The translations under genes were made by a program, and so were the position numbers. A DNA stretch of 64,000 nucleotides, from assembly GCF_019297855.1 (NCBI RefSeq), contig NZ_CP079194.1:62001-126000 (forward strand). The letters run 5' to 3'. Below are positions 54,189 through 62,440 of this stretch, one piece after another (position 1 is the stretch's first letter; every line of letters starts with the position of its first letter). Below the pieces are notes generated by a model. It made no database searches. It worked only from the letters and a program-made list of their open reading frames with translations, and was not told the origin of the DNA. The stretch is from Gymnodinialimonas ceratoperidinii. GTDB lineage: Bacteria > Pseudomonadota > Alphaproteobacteria > Rhodobacterales > Rhodobacteraceae.

Positions 54189-54835
54189 TGCATCCGCTCC
54201 TCATCCAGCCCCGACGCGAGCGAGAACTCCAGCAAGGTCACAAGCGTCTCGCGCCGCGTGGCAAGCGAGGGTGCTTCCAACAGCGCCTGCTTTTCCTCGG
54301 GATCGAACGGGCACAGCATGGAGAGCGAGTTGATCAGCAACTCGTCATCCGCCTCCTTCAGGCTGTCCCAATCGGTCGACAGGTCCTGCGCCTCGAAATA
54401 GCGGTTGAGAAGGGCAAGAAACGGGTCTCGGTCGAATTCCTTGTCCACTTCCGATGCGCCCAGGTCCGCCTCGAACCCGCCCCAGGAGACGTCGCACCGC
54501 CGGTAGGGGGCGAAGCCTGTGACCTCCTGGCTGACGCGGAACCGCGACACGCCACCCAAGGTGATCATGTAGCGCCCATCCTCGGTCTCCGAGAATTGCG
54601 TCATCCGCCCGGCGCACCCGATATGGTGCAACTTCTCCTCGCCAGAGCCCGGCGCTTCGAAGGGTTGTACCATGCCGATCAGACGATGCGGCGTCTTCAT
54701 CGTGTCCTCGATCATCTGCAGATAGCGAGGCTCGAATATATGCAGCGGCAGACGCGAGCGTGGAAGCAGCAAGGCGCCCGGTAGGGGGAAAATCGGGATC
54801 GTGCCCGGTAGATCTGCGTGTGTCATCATACGCAT
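54185..54835 (-). CDS. LON substrate-binding domain protein
   Basis: 216 residues, a stand-alone Lon N-terminal (PUA-like) domain: [32 protein letters not shown] split over residues 13-44, and [12 protein letters not shown], without ATPase or protease parts. Function unknown; the domain binds protein substrates in Lon. It lies between the thioredoxin-TPR gene (21 bases) and Trm112 (overlap), a three-gene operon common in alphaproteobacteria. Several nearby ATG codons could be the start; 54835 is the first. Confidence 0.9.
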   Translation of the reverse strand: MRMMTHADLPGTIPIFPLPGALLLPRSRLPLHIFEPRYLQMIEDTMKTPHRLIGMVQPFEAPGSGEEKLHHIGCAGRMTQFSETEDGRYMITLGGVSRFRVSQEVTGFAPYRRCDVSWGGFEADLGASEVDKEFDRDPFLALLNRYFEAQDLSTDWDSLKEADDELLINSLSMLCPFDPEEKQALLEAPSLATRRETLVTLLEFSLASGLDEERMQ

Positions 54836-54856
54836 GGAACTAGGCTGATCCTCCCC

Positions 54857-55765
54857 TCAGGCAAATATCATTGACGAGAGTCTGCGACGTCCGTTGAGTG
54901 CGATGGGATCCTGCGGCGGCAGCGCGTCGAAGATGGTGAAAAGTTGCGTCTTCGCGGCCTCGTCGTTCCAATTGCGGTCACGGCGGAACAGGTCGAGAAG
55001 ATGGTCGACCGCCTGCTCGACCTCACCATGGGCATGAAGCGCTTGGGCCAATTCGAACCGGGCGGCATGATCGTCGGGGTTTGCCTCCACGGCGGCCTGC
55101 AACTCGGCCAAAGGACCCGCCTTCTCGGCCTGCCGTGCCAGTTCGATCTGGGCGCGAACGGCCTCGAGCTCAGGGGCGTTGAAAATCGCATCGGGCGCGG
55201 TCGAGAGCAATTGCTCGGCCTCGTCGGTCTGCCCCATCGCAAGATGCGCACGCGCGAGGCCACCCATGGCGGCGGCATTCTCGGCCTCTTCCCCCAGGAT
55301 CGCCGCGAATGTCTGCGCCGCGTCGTCATGGTCTCCGGCGGCCAGCATCTCTTCCGCTGCTTCCAGAGCCTCGCCCAGACCGCCATCCTCGTTCGACATG
55401 GCAGCAAGCTTGTTGACGAACTCCTTGATCTGGCTTTCCGGCACTGCACCCTGAAAACCGTCGACGGGCTGGCCCTCGTGGAACGCATAGACGGTCGGGA
55501 TCGACTGCACCCGAAGCTGCGCGGCGATCTGCTGGTTCTCGTCCACGTTGACCTTCACCATGCGGACCTTGCCCTTGGCGGCAAGAACGGCGGCCTCCAG
55601 CTGTGGTCCAAGGGTCTTGCAGGGCCCGCACCATGGCGCCCAGAAGTCGACGATCACGGGCGTCGCCTGACTGGCCTCGACCACGTCAGCCATGAAGGTT
55701 GCGTCGGTGACGTCCTTGATCAGATCGGAAGGAGTGGCGTCCGGTGTAGTGCCGAATTCGAGCAT
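54857..55765 (-). CDS. ybbN: thioredoxin-TPR protein (CnoX/YbbN-like)
   Basis: 302 residues: an N-terminal thioredoxin domain with active WCGPC (VDFWAPWCGPCKTLGPQLE) and a cis-Pro in IPTVYAFHEG, then a C-terminal TPR-like domain (about residues 125-300, GGLARAHLAMGQTDEAEQLL, ELAQALHAHGEVEQAV). E. coli CnoX has lost the first Cys; here both are present, so it can be redox-active and also act as a holdase for GroEL/DnaK clients. Follows xth with a 65-base gap. Confidence 0.92.
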   Translation of the reverse strand: MLEFGTTPDATPSDLIKDVTDATFMADVVEASQATPVIVDFWAPWCGPCKTLGPQLEAAVLAAKGKVRMVKVNVDENQQIAAQLRVQSIPTVYAFHEGQPVDGFQGAVPESQIKEFVNKLAAMSNEDGGLGEALEAAEEMLAAGDHDDAAQTFAAILGEEAENAAAMGGLARAHLAMGQTDEAEQLLSTAPDAIFNAPELEAVRAQIELARQAEKAGPLAELQAAVEANPDDHAARFELAQALHAHGEVEQAVDHLLDLFRRDRNWNDEAAKTQLFTIFDALPPQDPIALNGRRRLSSMIFA

Positions 55766-55830
55766 CTGGGGGCTCCATAATTAACTAGTGTTGGGCCCTA
55801 TATGCGGTGTCGGACGCGGCACGCCAAGGG

Positions 55831-56619
55831 TCACAGGTCGAATGTCGCAAAAACCGGTGCGTGGTCCGAGGGTTTTTCCCACCCACGCGCGTGGCGCGCG
55901 ATGCGGGAGGAGTGGGCGGCGTTGGAGATATCGGGCGTCGCCCAGATGTGGTCGAGCCTGCGCCCCTTGTCGGCATTGTCCCAATCGGGAGAGCGGTAGG
56001 ACCACCAGCTGTAGAGCTTGCCATCGGGGATGTCGGCGCGGGTGACATCCACCCATTTTCCCGCATCCTGCGCTTCCGCCATGTGTTCGACCTCGATCGG
56101 CGTGTGGGAGACAACCTTCAGAAGTTTCTTGTGATCCCAGACGTCGTCCTCACGCGGGGCGATATTGAGATCTCCTACAAGAATGGACTTCTGCGGATTG
56201 TCCGCGTGCGCCCAATCTCGCATGTCGGTGAGGTAATCCAGCTTCTGCCCGAACTTGATATTCTTCTCCCGGTTCGGCTCATCGCCCCCGGCGGGCACGT
56301 AGAAATTGTGGATCGTCACGCCGTTCTCCAATTGGCCAGCGACGTGACGGGCGTGGTCGAGGCCGGCGAATTCATGGGAACCGACCTCCGTCATCGGGAT
56401 CTTCGAATAGATCGCCACGCCGTTGTAGCCCTTCTGCCCGCGCGCAACGACATGTGTATAGCCAAGCGCCGCGAATACGTCCGAGGGCATCTTGTCGACC
56501 GGGCTCTTGCACTCCTGCAGGCATAGAACATCGGGCGCTTCCTCCGTCATCAGCTGCGAGACAAGGGTCTGACGCAGACGGACCGAGTTGATGTTCCAGG
56601 TGGCGAGGGTGAAGGGCAT
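55831..56619 (-). CDS. xth: exodeoxyribonuclease III
   Basis: 262 residues, endonuclease/exonuclease/phosphatase fold: ATWNINSVRLR, LCLQECKSP (metal-binding Glu), the catalytic YNGVAIYSK, VGDLNIAP and SDHAPVFATFDL with the active His. AP endonuclease and 3'-5' exonuclease in base excision repair. It precedes the thioredoxin-TPR gene on the minus strand; the YrbL-like gene is upstream by 27 bases. Confidence 0.95.
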   Translation of the reverse strand: MPFTLATWNINSVRLRQTLVSQLMTEEAPDVLCLQECKSPVDKMPSDVFAALGYTHVVARGQKGYNGVAIYSKIPMTEVGSHEFAGLDHARHVAGQLENGVTIHNFYVPAGGDEPNREKNIKFGQKLDYLTDMRDWAHADNPQKSILVGDLNIAPREDDVWDHKKLLKVVSHTPIEVEHMAEAQDAGKWVDVTRADIPDGKLYSWWSYRSPDWDNADKGRRLDHIWATPDISNAAHSSRIARHARGWEKPSDHAPVFATFDL

Positions 56620-56646
56620 GTTAGTTTCCGGCGTTAGGTGCGAGTT

Positions 56647-57267
56647 TCAGGACTGGTTCAAGACGCTGTCGAAGGAGGCCAAGACTTCTGCAATCTTCCG
56701 GCGCTGTTCGTACAGACGGGCCCCCGGTACGTAATGGGGCGAGATCAACTGTCGGTACACGATTGTCTTGAAATCGAACATGCGAAGCTGCAATTCGCCG
56801 TCTTTTTCAACGAGCATCAGGTTCTCTTTGCGTAACCCATGCGTGAAAATTCGGTGGTCGCATAGCATGTCAGTGAGATTTACGTAGTGCATTCTCGCCG
56901 TCGCGAGCTCGTCGCGCGTGAACACCGATGTTTCTCGCTTCTTGATCGCATCGCCGAGGACTTCCGCGCGGCTGGCACCGTAGGACGCATGTTCCGCCAT
57001 GATGGCGGTGCCCAAAGAGGTGTTCTCCAACCCAAGGATGCGCGCCACGAAGGGCTCGTGACGACCGAGACGTATCATCATGTCGGCATAGCCCTTGAAC
57101 TCTCTCGTCAACGACGGCTCGATCGTCGGCGGTCTCTCATACCAGCGCAGACGTCCTGGGAGAGCGCGCTTTTCAATCTTCAGAACACGGTCCGGGTAAT
57201 CGGGATGTTGAAAGACGTCCCGGGTCTGATTGCGGCCGAGCAGTTGGGTGTCGTCAAGAGTTATCAT
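56647..57267 (-). CDS. YrbL-like protein (kinase-like fold)
   Basis: 206 residues from MITLDDTQLLGRNQTRDVFQ, matching the start of E. coli YrbL (PF10707, PhoP regulatory network protein); two upstream ATGs are rejected on that basis. Kinase-like elements: VLKIEK, HGLRKENLMLV in place of the catalytic loop HxDxxxxN, and LRMFDFKTIV. The catalytic Asp is replaced by Arg-Lys, so kinase activity is doubtful. Base composition is less GC-rich than neighbours. A candidate PhoB-type box lies just upstream. Confidence 0.75.
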   Translation of the reverse strand: MITLDDTQLLGRNQTRDVFQHPDYPDRVLKIEKRALPGRLRWYERPPTIEPSLTREFKGYADMMIRLGRHEPFVARILGLENTSLGTAIMAEHASYGASRAEVLGDAIKKRETSVFTRDELATARMHYVNLTDMLCDHRIFTHGLRKENLMLVEKDGELQLRMFDFKTIVYRQLISPHYVPGARLYEQRRKIAEVLASFDSVLNQS

Positions 57268-57289
57268 GATATGAGGGACCATCCGGGCT

Positions 57290-57307
57290 GTGTCACAGAA
57301 CTGTAAC
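57290..57307 (+). promoter_or_regulatory. candidate PhoB box
   Basis: GTGTCAC-AGAA-CTGTAAC: two 7-base direct repeats with a 4-base spacer, matching the alphaproteobacterial PhoB consensus CTGTCAC-N4-CTGTAAC at 13 of 14 positions. It is oriented toward the MFS gene, whose start is about 205 bases away, and lies 23 bases upstream of the YrbL-like gene start on the other strand. No gene between explains the distance. Not proven by anything else in the window. Confidence 0.4.
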
Positions 57308-57512
57308 ATTGCAGTCCAAAGGCTGCATCCAGTTAGTTCAACTCACGAAAGTTGGGGCGATGCGGTCAGCAGTTGCTTTGTTTTTGCGGAAAGCCATCTC
57401 CCTCGCCGAACCACCACCCCAATCACCCCACCGGCAGTCGCGAAATAACCTGCATGGCTCGCATTGCGTATGCCGCAAGTCAGGGCGCAAGGTGGGAGGG
57501 AAGGAGACCTAC

Positions 57513-58769
57513 ATGCCTGCCCTGATCCGCGAGAACCGCAATTTCCGGCTGTTGATGACCGGCGCGGGCTTTTCCAACCTGTCGGATGGCATCGGGGCGC
57601 TTGCGTTTCCGTGGTTGGCCACACTGATCACTACGGACCCGCGGGCCCTCGCCGTGGTTGCGTTCGCGACGCGGTTGCCGTGGTTTCTCTGGTCGTTGCC
57701 CGTCGGTGTCTGGACGGACCGCGCCGACCGCCAGCAGATGATGGTCCGGGCCGATATCGCCCGGATGCTGCTGGCCCTGGCGGTTGTGGCCCTCATTCTT
57801 GCGGGGCCGAGCGCGCCGAGTGGCCCTACGGCTGTCTGGATGATCGCAACCCTCGCCGCGCTGGCCTTTCTCATGGGAACCGCCGAGGTCTTCCGAGACA
57901 ACGCCGCCCAGACAGCACTGCCGAGCCTCGTTCACAAGGACCGGTTGGAGGAGGCCAATGGCCAGATATGGTCCGCCGAGCAGATCATGGGGCAATTCGT
58001 CGGCCCGCCCCTTGCAGGCTTGCTCATCGCCCTCGCGGTTCCTGCCCCTTTCCTGTTCGATGCCGCCATCTTTGCGGTCGCGGCTTGGGCCGTCTGGAAA
58101 ATCGGCTTTCCCGCTCGCGGCGCGCCCTCGGCTCGGACAGGTTTCTGGAAGGAGATGCACGCGGGCTGGACATGGATCAGGCAGCACCGGGTGATCCTGC
58201 AACTCGCGATCATCCTCGGCGGGCTCAATGCAGCTCATATGGCGGGGTTCACGGTCCTCGTGCTCTACAGCCAGGAAATCCTTGGACTTGGCGCCTTCGG
58301 CTACGGGTTGTTGCTGACAGCCGGGGCGGCGGGCGGTGTCCTTGGCGGGCTCCTCTGCCCCCGCATCGCCAAATACCTCGGCTCGGCCCGCAGCCTTTGG
58401 GTGGCGCTCGCGCTGATGCCGCTACCCTTCCTCGGCCTCTATTTCACATCGAACGTCTGGTTCGCGGGCCTCCTCCTGTTCGTGGAGACGCTGGTGGCCG
58501 TCCTGTGGAACGTGGTGACCGTCTCTTACCGGCAACGCATGATCCCTGATGAGCTTCTCGGGCGGGTCAACGCGATCTACCGTTTCTTCGGGTGGGGAAT
58601 GATGCCCCTCGGGGCGCTGGCAGGAGGCTGGATCATGGCGCTGGCCGAGCCCGCCATCGGGCGGGAAGAGGCGCTTCGGCTCGTGTTCCTCGTGGGCGCC
58701 GCGATGTTCGGGGCCCTGTTTCTCTACGGTGCGCTGCGACTGCGCCTGCCGCCCGCGGCGCAGGAGTGA
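57513..58769 (+). CDS. MFS exporter, EntS-like
   Basis: 418 residues from MPALIRENRNFRLLMTGAGFSN, with AAGGAGA upstream. Twelve hydrophobic segments and the MFS_3 (EntS) pattern: LPVGVWTDRADRQQMMVRADIAR (motif A, residues 61-83), and YRQRMIPDELLGRVNAIYRFFGWG in the second half. This group exports siderophores, macrolides or other small molecules; substrate unknown. The frame stays open 68 codons further upstream, but those codons lack a membrane or family pattern. Confidence 0.9.
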   Translation: MPALIRENRNFRLLMTGAGFSNLSDGIGALAFPWLATLITTDPRALAVVAFATRLPWFLWSLPVGVWTDRADRQQMMVRADIARMLLALAVVALILAGPSAPSGPTAVWMIATLAALAFLMGTAEVFRDNAAQTALPSLVHKDRLEEANGQIWSAEQIMGQFVGPPLAGLLIALAVPAPFLFDAAIFAVAAWAVWKIGFPARGAPSARTGFWKEMHAGWTWIRQHRVILQLAIILGGLNAAHMAGFTVLVLYSQEILGLGAFGYGLLLTAGAAGGVLGGLLCPRIAKYLGSARSLWVALALMPLPFLGLYFTSNVWFAGLLLFVETLVAVLWNVVTVSYRQRMIPDELLGRVNAIYRFFGWGMMPLGALAGGWIMALAEPAIGREEALRLVFLVGAAMFGALFLYGALRLRLPPAAQE

Positions 58770-58794
58770 CATCGACACCTAGCCAAACGGGCAA

Positions 58795-58822
58795 GAAAAA
58801 AGCCCGGACACGAGGTCCGGGC
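58795..58822 (-). terminator. intrinsic terminator of the cenR-like gene
   Basis: Eight-pair stem GCCCGGAC/GTCCGGGC with five-base loop, followed on the minus strand by seven T residues. It also lies 32 bases after the convergent MFS gene stop, so it may act in both directions. Confidence 0.85.
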
Positions 58823-58924
58823 CAGTCAACAGGGAGGCTTGGTACCGTTCCCGTAAATGGGACTGCCCGGTACCGGGGCATGGCACTTTGGGAACGCAAC
58901 AGATCAGCTGAAGGTTCCCGAGCG

Positions 58925-59611
58925 TCACGCCACCAGCCGATATCCGCCGGACTCCGTGACCAGAAGACGCGCGTTCGAGGGGTCAGGCTCGATTTTCTGC
59001 CGCAAGCGGTAGATATGCGTCTCCAGCGTGTGGGTGGTGACACCCGCGTTGTAGCCCCAGACCTCGTGAAGCAACACGTCGCGGGCAACGACGCCGTCCT
59101 GCGAGCGGTAGAGGAACTTGAGGATGTTGGTCTCTTTCTCGGTCAGCCGGATCTTCCGCTCGTCCTCAGTGATCAGCATCTTCATCGCCGGCTTGAACGT
59201 ATACGGCCCCAGTTGGAAAACGGCGTCCTCGCTCTGCTCATGCTGACGCAGTTGTGCGCGGATGCGTGCGAGGAGAACCGGGAAGCGGAACGGCTTGGTG
59301 ACGTAATCATTGGCGCCCGCATCGAGGCCAAGGATCGTATCCGCGTCACTGTCATGCCCCGTCAGCATCAGCACCGGGCATTTGACGCCCTGTTTGCGCA
59401 TGAGCCGGCACAGCTCGCGTCCGTCGGTATCCGGCAGGCCCACGTCAAGGATCACGAGGTCGTAGATCCCCTCCTTCGCCCGCTCCATCGCCTGAGCGCC
59501 ATTCGCAGCCTCGAAGACATCGAAATCTTCGGTCATGACAAGCTGTTCAGACAGCGCCTCGCGCAGGTCATCTTCATCGTCGACCAGTAGAATTTTCTTC
59601 AGGTTTGCCAT
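58925..59611 (-). CDS. cenR: OmpR-family response regulator, CenR-like
   Basis: 228 residues from MANLKKILLVDDEDDLREAL, with GGGAGG upstream; a 42-codon longer frame is rejected. Receiver domain: acidic pair DDEDD, phospho-acceptor Asp in VILDVGLPDTDG, LTGHDSDAD and the Lys in VTKPFRF. DNA-binding winged helix: IRLTEKETNILKFLYRSQDG and VTTHTLETHIYRLRQKIE. The sequence resembles Caulobacter/Rhodobacter CenR, an essential regulator of envelope integrity; the CenK kinase is not adjacent. Name assigned with moderate confidence. Confidence 0.85.
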   Translation of the reverse strand: MANLKKILLVDDEDDLREALSEQLVMTEDFDVFEAANGAQAMERAKEGIYDLVILDVGLPDTDGRELCRLMRKQGVKCPVLMLTGHDSDADTILGLDAGANDYVTKPFRFPVLLARIRAQLRQHEQSEDAVFQLGPYTFKPAMKMLITEDERKIRLTEKETNILKFLYRSQDGVVARDVLLHEVWGYNAGVTTHTLETHIYRLRQKIEPDPSNARLLVTESGGYRLVA

Positions 59612-59775
59612 TGTCCGGCCTCCCGCCGTCTTGTTTCGTTGCTCCGACATGGCGCCCGACAGGGGCTTTTGTCTACGGGTGTAACCATGCCTCACGTGCG
59701 TGTGTGCCCCTGTGAGGAAATGTTTCAGACCCGACATAGTTTCATTTCCCCGCCGCGACGGGCTATGTGTTTGCC

Positions 59776-60849
59776 ATGAGCCTCTTGCCCTCCACCTCTG
59801 ATCTCGTCGCCCGCGCCCGCAGCGATTTGCGCGTCGGTTTGCCCGTGGTGCTGCAGGAGGGAAACGCCGCGCTGATTGTGATGGCCTGCGAAACCGCCAG
59901 TGACGCGCGGCTGACGGCGATGCGAGCGCTCGGGCCTGCGGTTGCCGCGATTACCGGCTGGCGCGCCGAGACGCTGAAGGTGCGTGTCTACGACGGCGAT
60001 ATCGCGCGGATCGTGATGCCGTCAGATGCCGGGGCGCTCTGGCTTAAAGAATTGGCGGATCCTGCCTGCGACCTCAATGCGCCGTTGCGAGGGCCATTCA
60101 GGGAAGAACGAGAAGGCACCGCCGCGTTCCACCGCGCCGCGCTTATGCTGGCGAAATCGGCGCAGCTTTTACCCGCTGTTGTCGGCGTTCAGGTCACGCA
60201 ATGGCCCGACGGGCTGACCGTCCTTCCCATGGCCGCGACGCTGGATGACCTCGCCAGCGCAACGCCACTTGCACCCGTTGCCGCCGCGCGTCTGCCCATG
60301 GCGCTTGCCGGGGCGGGGCGGTTGCACATCTTCCGGCCCAATAATGCCGAGATCGAGCATTATGCGATCGAGGTTGGCCGTCCGGACCGATCCAAGCCTG
60401 TCCTCGCGCGGCTCCACTCGGCCTGTTTCACCGGCGACGTACTGGGCTCGTTGAAATGCGATTGCGGCCCGCAGCTTCACGGCGCGCTGTCCGAGATGGG
60501 CGCCGCCGGTGAAGGCGTTCTGCTGTATCTGAACCAGGAGGGTCGCGGCATCGGTCTTGCCAACAAGATGCGCGCCTATGCGCTGCAGGATCAGGGCTTC
60601 GACACGGTCGAGGCCAACCACCGTCTCGGGTTCGAGGATGACGAGCGCGATTTCCGCATCGGCGCCGACCTTCTGCGCCGCATGGGGTTCGCGTCGGTCC
60701 GGCTCATGACGAACAACCCCCGCAAGGTCGAGATGATGGATGCCGAGGGCATTGCAGTGACCGAGCGTGTGCCGCTGATCATCGATCCGAACCTCCACAA
60801 CGCCGCCTATCTGGACGTGAAGCGCGAGAAATCGGGACATATGCTATAG
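59776..60849 (+). CDS. ribA: GTP cyclohydrolase II with decayed RibB-like N-terminus
   Basis: 357 residues from MSLLPSTSDLVARARSDL. The C-terminal 185 or so residues are RibA: zinc site HSACFTGDVLGSLKCDCGPQ, NQEGRGIGLANKMRAYALQ and NPRKVEMMDAEGI. The N-terminal 165 residues look like a degraded RibB: RVGLPVVLQEGNAALIVMACE lacks the acidic DDEDRE cluster. RibA opens the riboflavin pathway from GTP; RibB activity at the N-terminus is not expected. Divergent from the cenR-like gene across a 164-base gap. Confidence 0.9.
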   Translation: MSLLPSTSDLVARARSDLRVGLPVVLQEGNAALIVMACETASDARLTAMRALGPAVAAITGWRAETLKVRVYDGDIARIVMPSDAGALWLKELADPACDLNAPLRGPFREEREGTAAFHRAALMLAKSAQLLPAVVGVQVTQWPDGLTVLPMAATLDDLASATPLAPVAAARLPMALAGAGRLHIFRPNNAEIEHYAIEVGRPDRSKPVLARLHSACFTGDVLGSLKCDCGPQLHGALSEMGAAGEGVLLYLNQEGRGIGLANKMRAYALQDQGFDTVEANHRLGFEDDERDFRIGADLLRRMGFASVRLMTNNPRKVEMMDAEGIAVTERVPLIIDPNLHNAAYLDVKREKSGHML

Positions 60850-60894
60850 TCTGTAGCCTCATCCGAACCGTTTCCAGAACTTGGAGGATATCCG

Positions 60895-61182
60895 ATGCCC
60901 AAGGGTTACATTATCGCCAACATCCGCGCCCATGACATGGAGGGAATGAAACGATTTTCCGAAGCTTCATCGAAGGTAATTGCCGAGTACGGCGGGCGCG
61001 TTCTGGTGCGCGACCCGAAGCCCGAGCTGCGCGAGGGCGACCTTCAGGGGATCGCCATCGTGGTGGAATTCGACGATCTCGATACCGCGCGGCGGTTCTA
61101 CGAATCGCAAGGCTATACAGACGCGCGCCTGATCCGCGAGGCGGCCGCCGAAACCGATCTGCGAATCGCCGAGGGAACCTGA
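60895..61182 (+). CDS. DUF1330 family protein
   Basis: 95 residues, ferredoxin-like alpha/beta fold. DUF1330 pattern: MPKGYIIANIRAHDMEGMKRF, GGRVLVRD and VVEFDDLDTARRFYESQGYTDAR. Related to dimeric antibiotic-biosynthesis-monooxygenase-like proteins; function unknown. GGAGGA lies eight bases upstream. Between ribA (45-base gap) and the L,D-transpeptidase gene (7 bases), likely one operon. Confidence 0.9.
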   Translation: MPKGYIIANIRAHDMEGMKRFSEASSKVIAEYGGRVLVRDPKPELREGDLQGIAIVVEFDDLDTARRFYESQGYTDARLIREAAAETDLRIAEGT

Positions 61183-61189
61183 CCACTTG

Positions 61190-61699
61190 ATGACGCCCGA
61201 AGATATCGTTCTCACCCCCTCCGGGCTCCGCTTCTGGGGCGCGCGTATTCCTTATAGCGTAGGGCGCGGCGGCGTCGTCCGCGACAAGCGCGAAGGCGAC
61301 GGCGGCACCCCCGTGGGCACGCACCGCATCGTCGGCTGCCTCTACCGGGCCGACCGGGGGCCAAGACCCTGCGAGTGGGCGGAGCCGATTGGCCCCAACG
61401 ATCTCTGGTCCGATGACGACACCCGTCCGGGCTACAATCTTCAGACCCGCCGGCCGTTTGACGGCTCCGCCGAGCGTCTGGCGCGGGGCGACAGCCTGTA
61501 TGACATCGTGCTCGTCACGGATTGGAACTGGCCGGATGCACAGGCGGGCAAGGGCTCGGCCATTTTCATGCATCAATGGCGCGGGCCGGGGCGGACGACC
61601 GAGGGCTGCGTTGCGGTCAGCCGCGAACATCTACGGTGGATGCTGCCTCGGATCAGCCTCGGAACTCGGCTCATCGTCCCCGACGGGCTTGCCGCGTGA
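61190..61699 (+). CDS. YkuD-type L,D-transpeptidase family protein
   Basis: 169 residues from ATG 61190; a TTG one codon earlier is less likely. The YkuD core is present: AIFMHQWRG with the catalytic His and RTTEGCVAVSREHL with the catalytic Cys, so it should be active in peptidoglycan cross-linking. There is no signal peptide at the chosen start, which is unusual for a periplasmic enzyme. Converges on yggS with a 16-base gap. Confidence 0.88.
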   Translation: MTPEDIVLTPSGLRFWGARIPYSVGRGGVVRDKREGDGGTPVGTHRIVGCLYRADRGPRPCEWAEPIGPNDLWSDDDTRPGYNLQTRRPFDGSAERLARGDSLYDIVLVTDWNWPDAQAGKGSAIFMHQWRGPGRTTEGCVAVSREHLRWMLPRISLGTRLIVPDGLAA

Positions 61700-61715
61700 C
61701 GCAGAAGCGTCGCCT

Positions 61716-62369
61716 TTAGCCCGGCACACGCTCTCCGAAGATGGCGGAGCCCACGCGGATATGCGTCGCCCCCTGGGCGATCGCTTTCTCGAAATCCGAT
61801 GACATGCCCATCGACAGCCCTTCGAGCCCGTTCCGCCTGGCGATCTTGGCCAGCAAAGCGAAATGCAACGTGGGTTCTTCTTCAATCGGCGGAATGCACA
61901 TCAGGCCCTTTATCGGAAGGTCCATCGCCAGCGCGTCGGAGATGAAGCCGTCCGCCTCGGACGGGAGGCAGCCGGCCTTCTGAGGTTCTTCCCCGGTGTT
62001 CACCTGAATGAACAAGTCCGGACATGTGCCGCGTTCCTGCGCCAGATCGGCGAGCTTCTTTGCCAGCTTGGGGCGGTCCACGGTGTGAATGGCGCTGAAC
62101 ATCTCCACCGCCTGCCGCACCTTGTTGCTTTGCAGCGGCCCGATCAGATGCAGGTCGATCCCGCCGAATTGCTCTTGAAACGCGGGCCACCTGCCCTGCG
62201 CCTCCTGCACCCGGTTCTCCCCAAAGACGCGGTGACCTTCGGTCAAAACCGCCTCGACCCGCTCAGCGGGCTGAACCTTGGAGACGGCGATCAAGGTGAT
62301 GCCGCTCGCATCGCGGCCATGGGCCTGCGCGGCGGCGGTGAGGCGGGTGGTGATCTCTGACAAAGCCAT
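61716..62369 (-). CDS. yggS: YggS family PLP homeostasis protein
   Basis: 217 residues from MALSEITTRLTAAAQAHGR, the family start; a 17-codon longer frame passes through a terminator and is rejected. PLP Lys in ITLIAVSKVQPAE, then FGENRVQEAQ, HLIGPLQSNKVRQAVE, QVNTGEEPQKAG and LSMGMSSDFEKAI. It controls PLP levels and amino acid metabolism as a non-enzymatic PLP carrier. Stands alone upstream of the porin terminator. Confidence 0.94.
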   Translation of the reverse strand: MALSEITTRLTAAAQAHGRDASGITLIAVSKVQPAERVEAVLTEGHRVFGENRVQEAQGRWPAFQEQFGGIDLHLIGPLQSNKVRQAVEMFSAIHTVDRPKLAKKLADLAQERGTCPDLFIQVNTGEEPQKAGCLPSEADGFISDALAMDLPIKGLMCIPPIEEEPTLHFALLAKIARRNGLEGLSMGMSSDFEKAIAQGATHIRVGSAIFGERVPG

Positions 62370-62387
62370 GATGCAGTACCACCAAAA

Positions 62388-62415
62388 GAAAAGAGCGGGC
62401 ACAAGGCCCGCTCTT
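62388..62415 (-). terminator. intrinsic terminator of the porin gene
   Basis: Ten-pair stem AAGAGCGGGC/GCCCGCTCTT with loop ACAAG, followed on the minus strand by TTCTTTT. It lies 26 bases after the porin stop and upstream of the yggS start. Confidence 0.88.
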
Positions 62416-62440
62416 CCCAAATCAAACTAATCCGGTTGGA

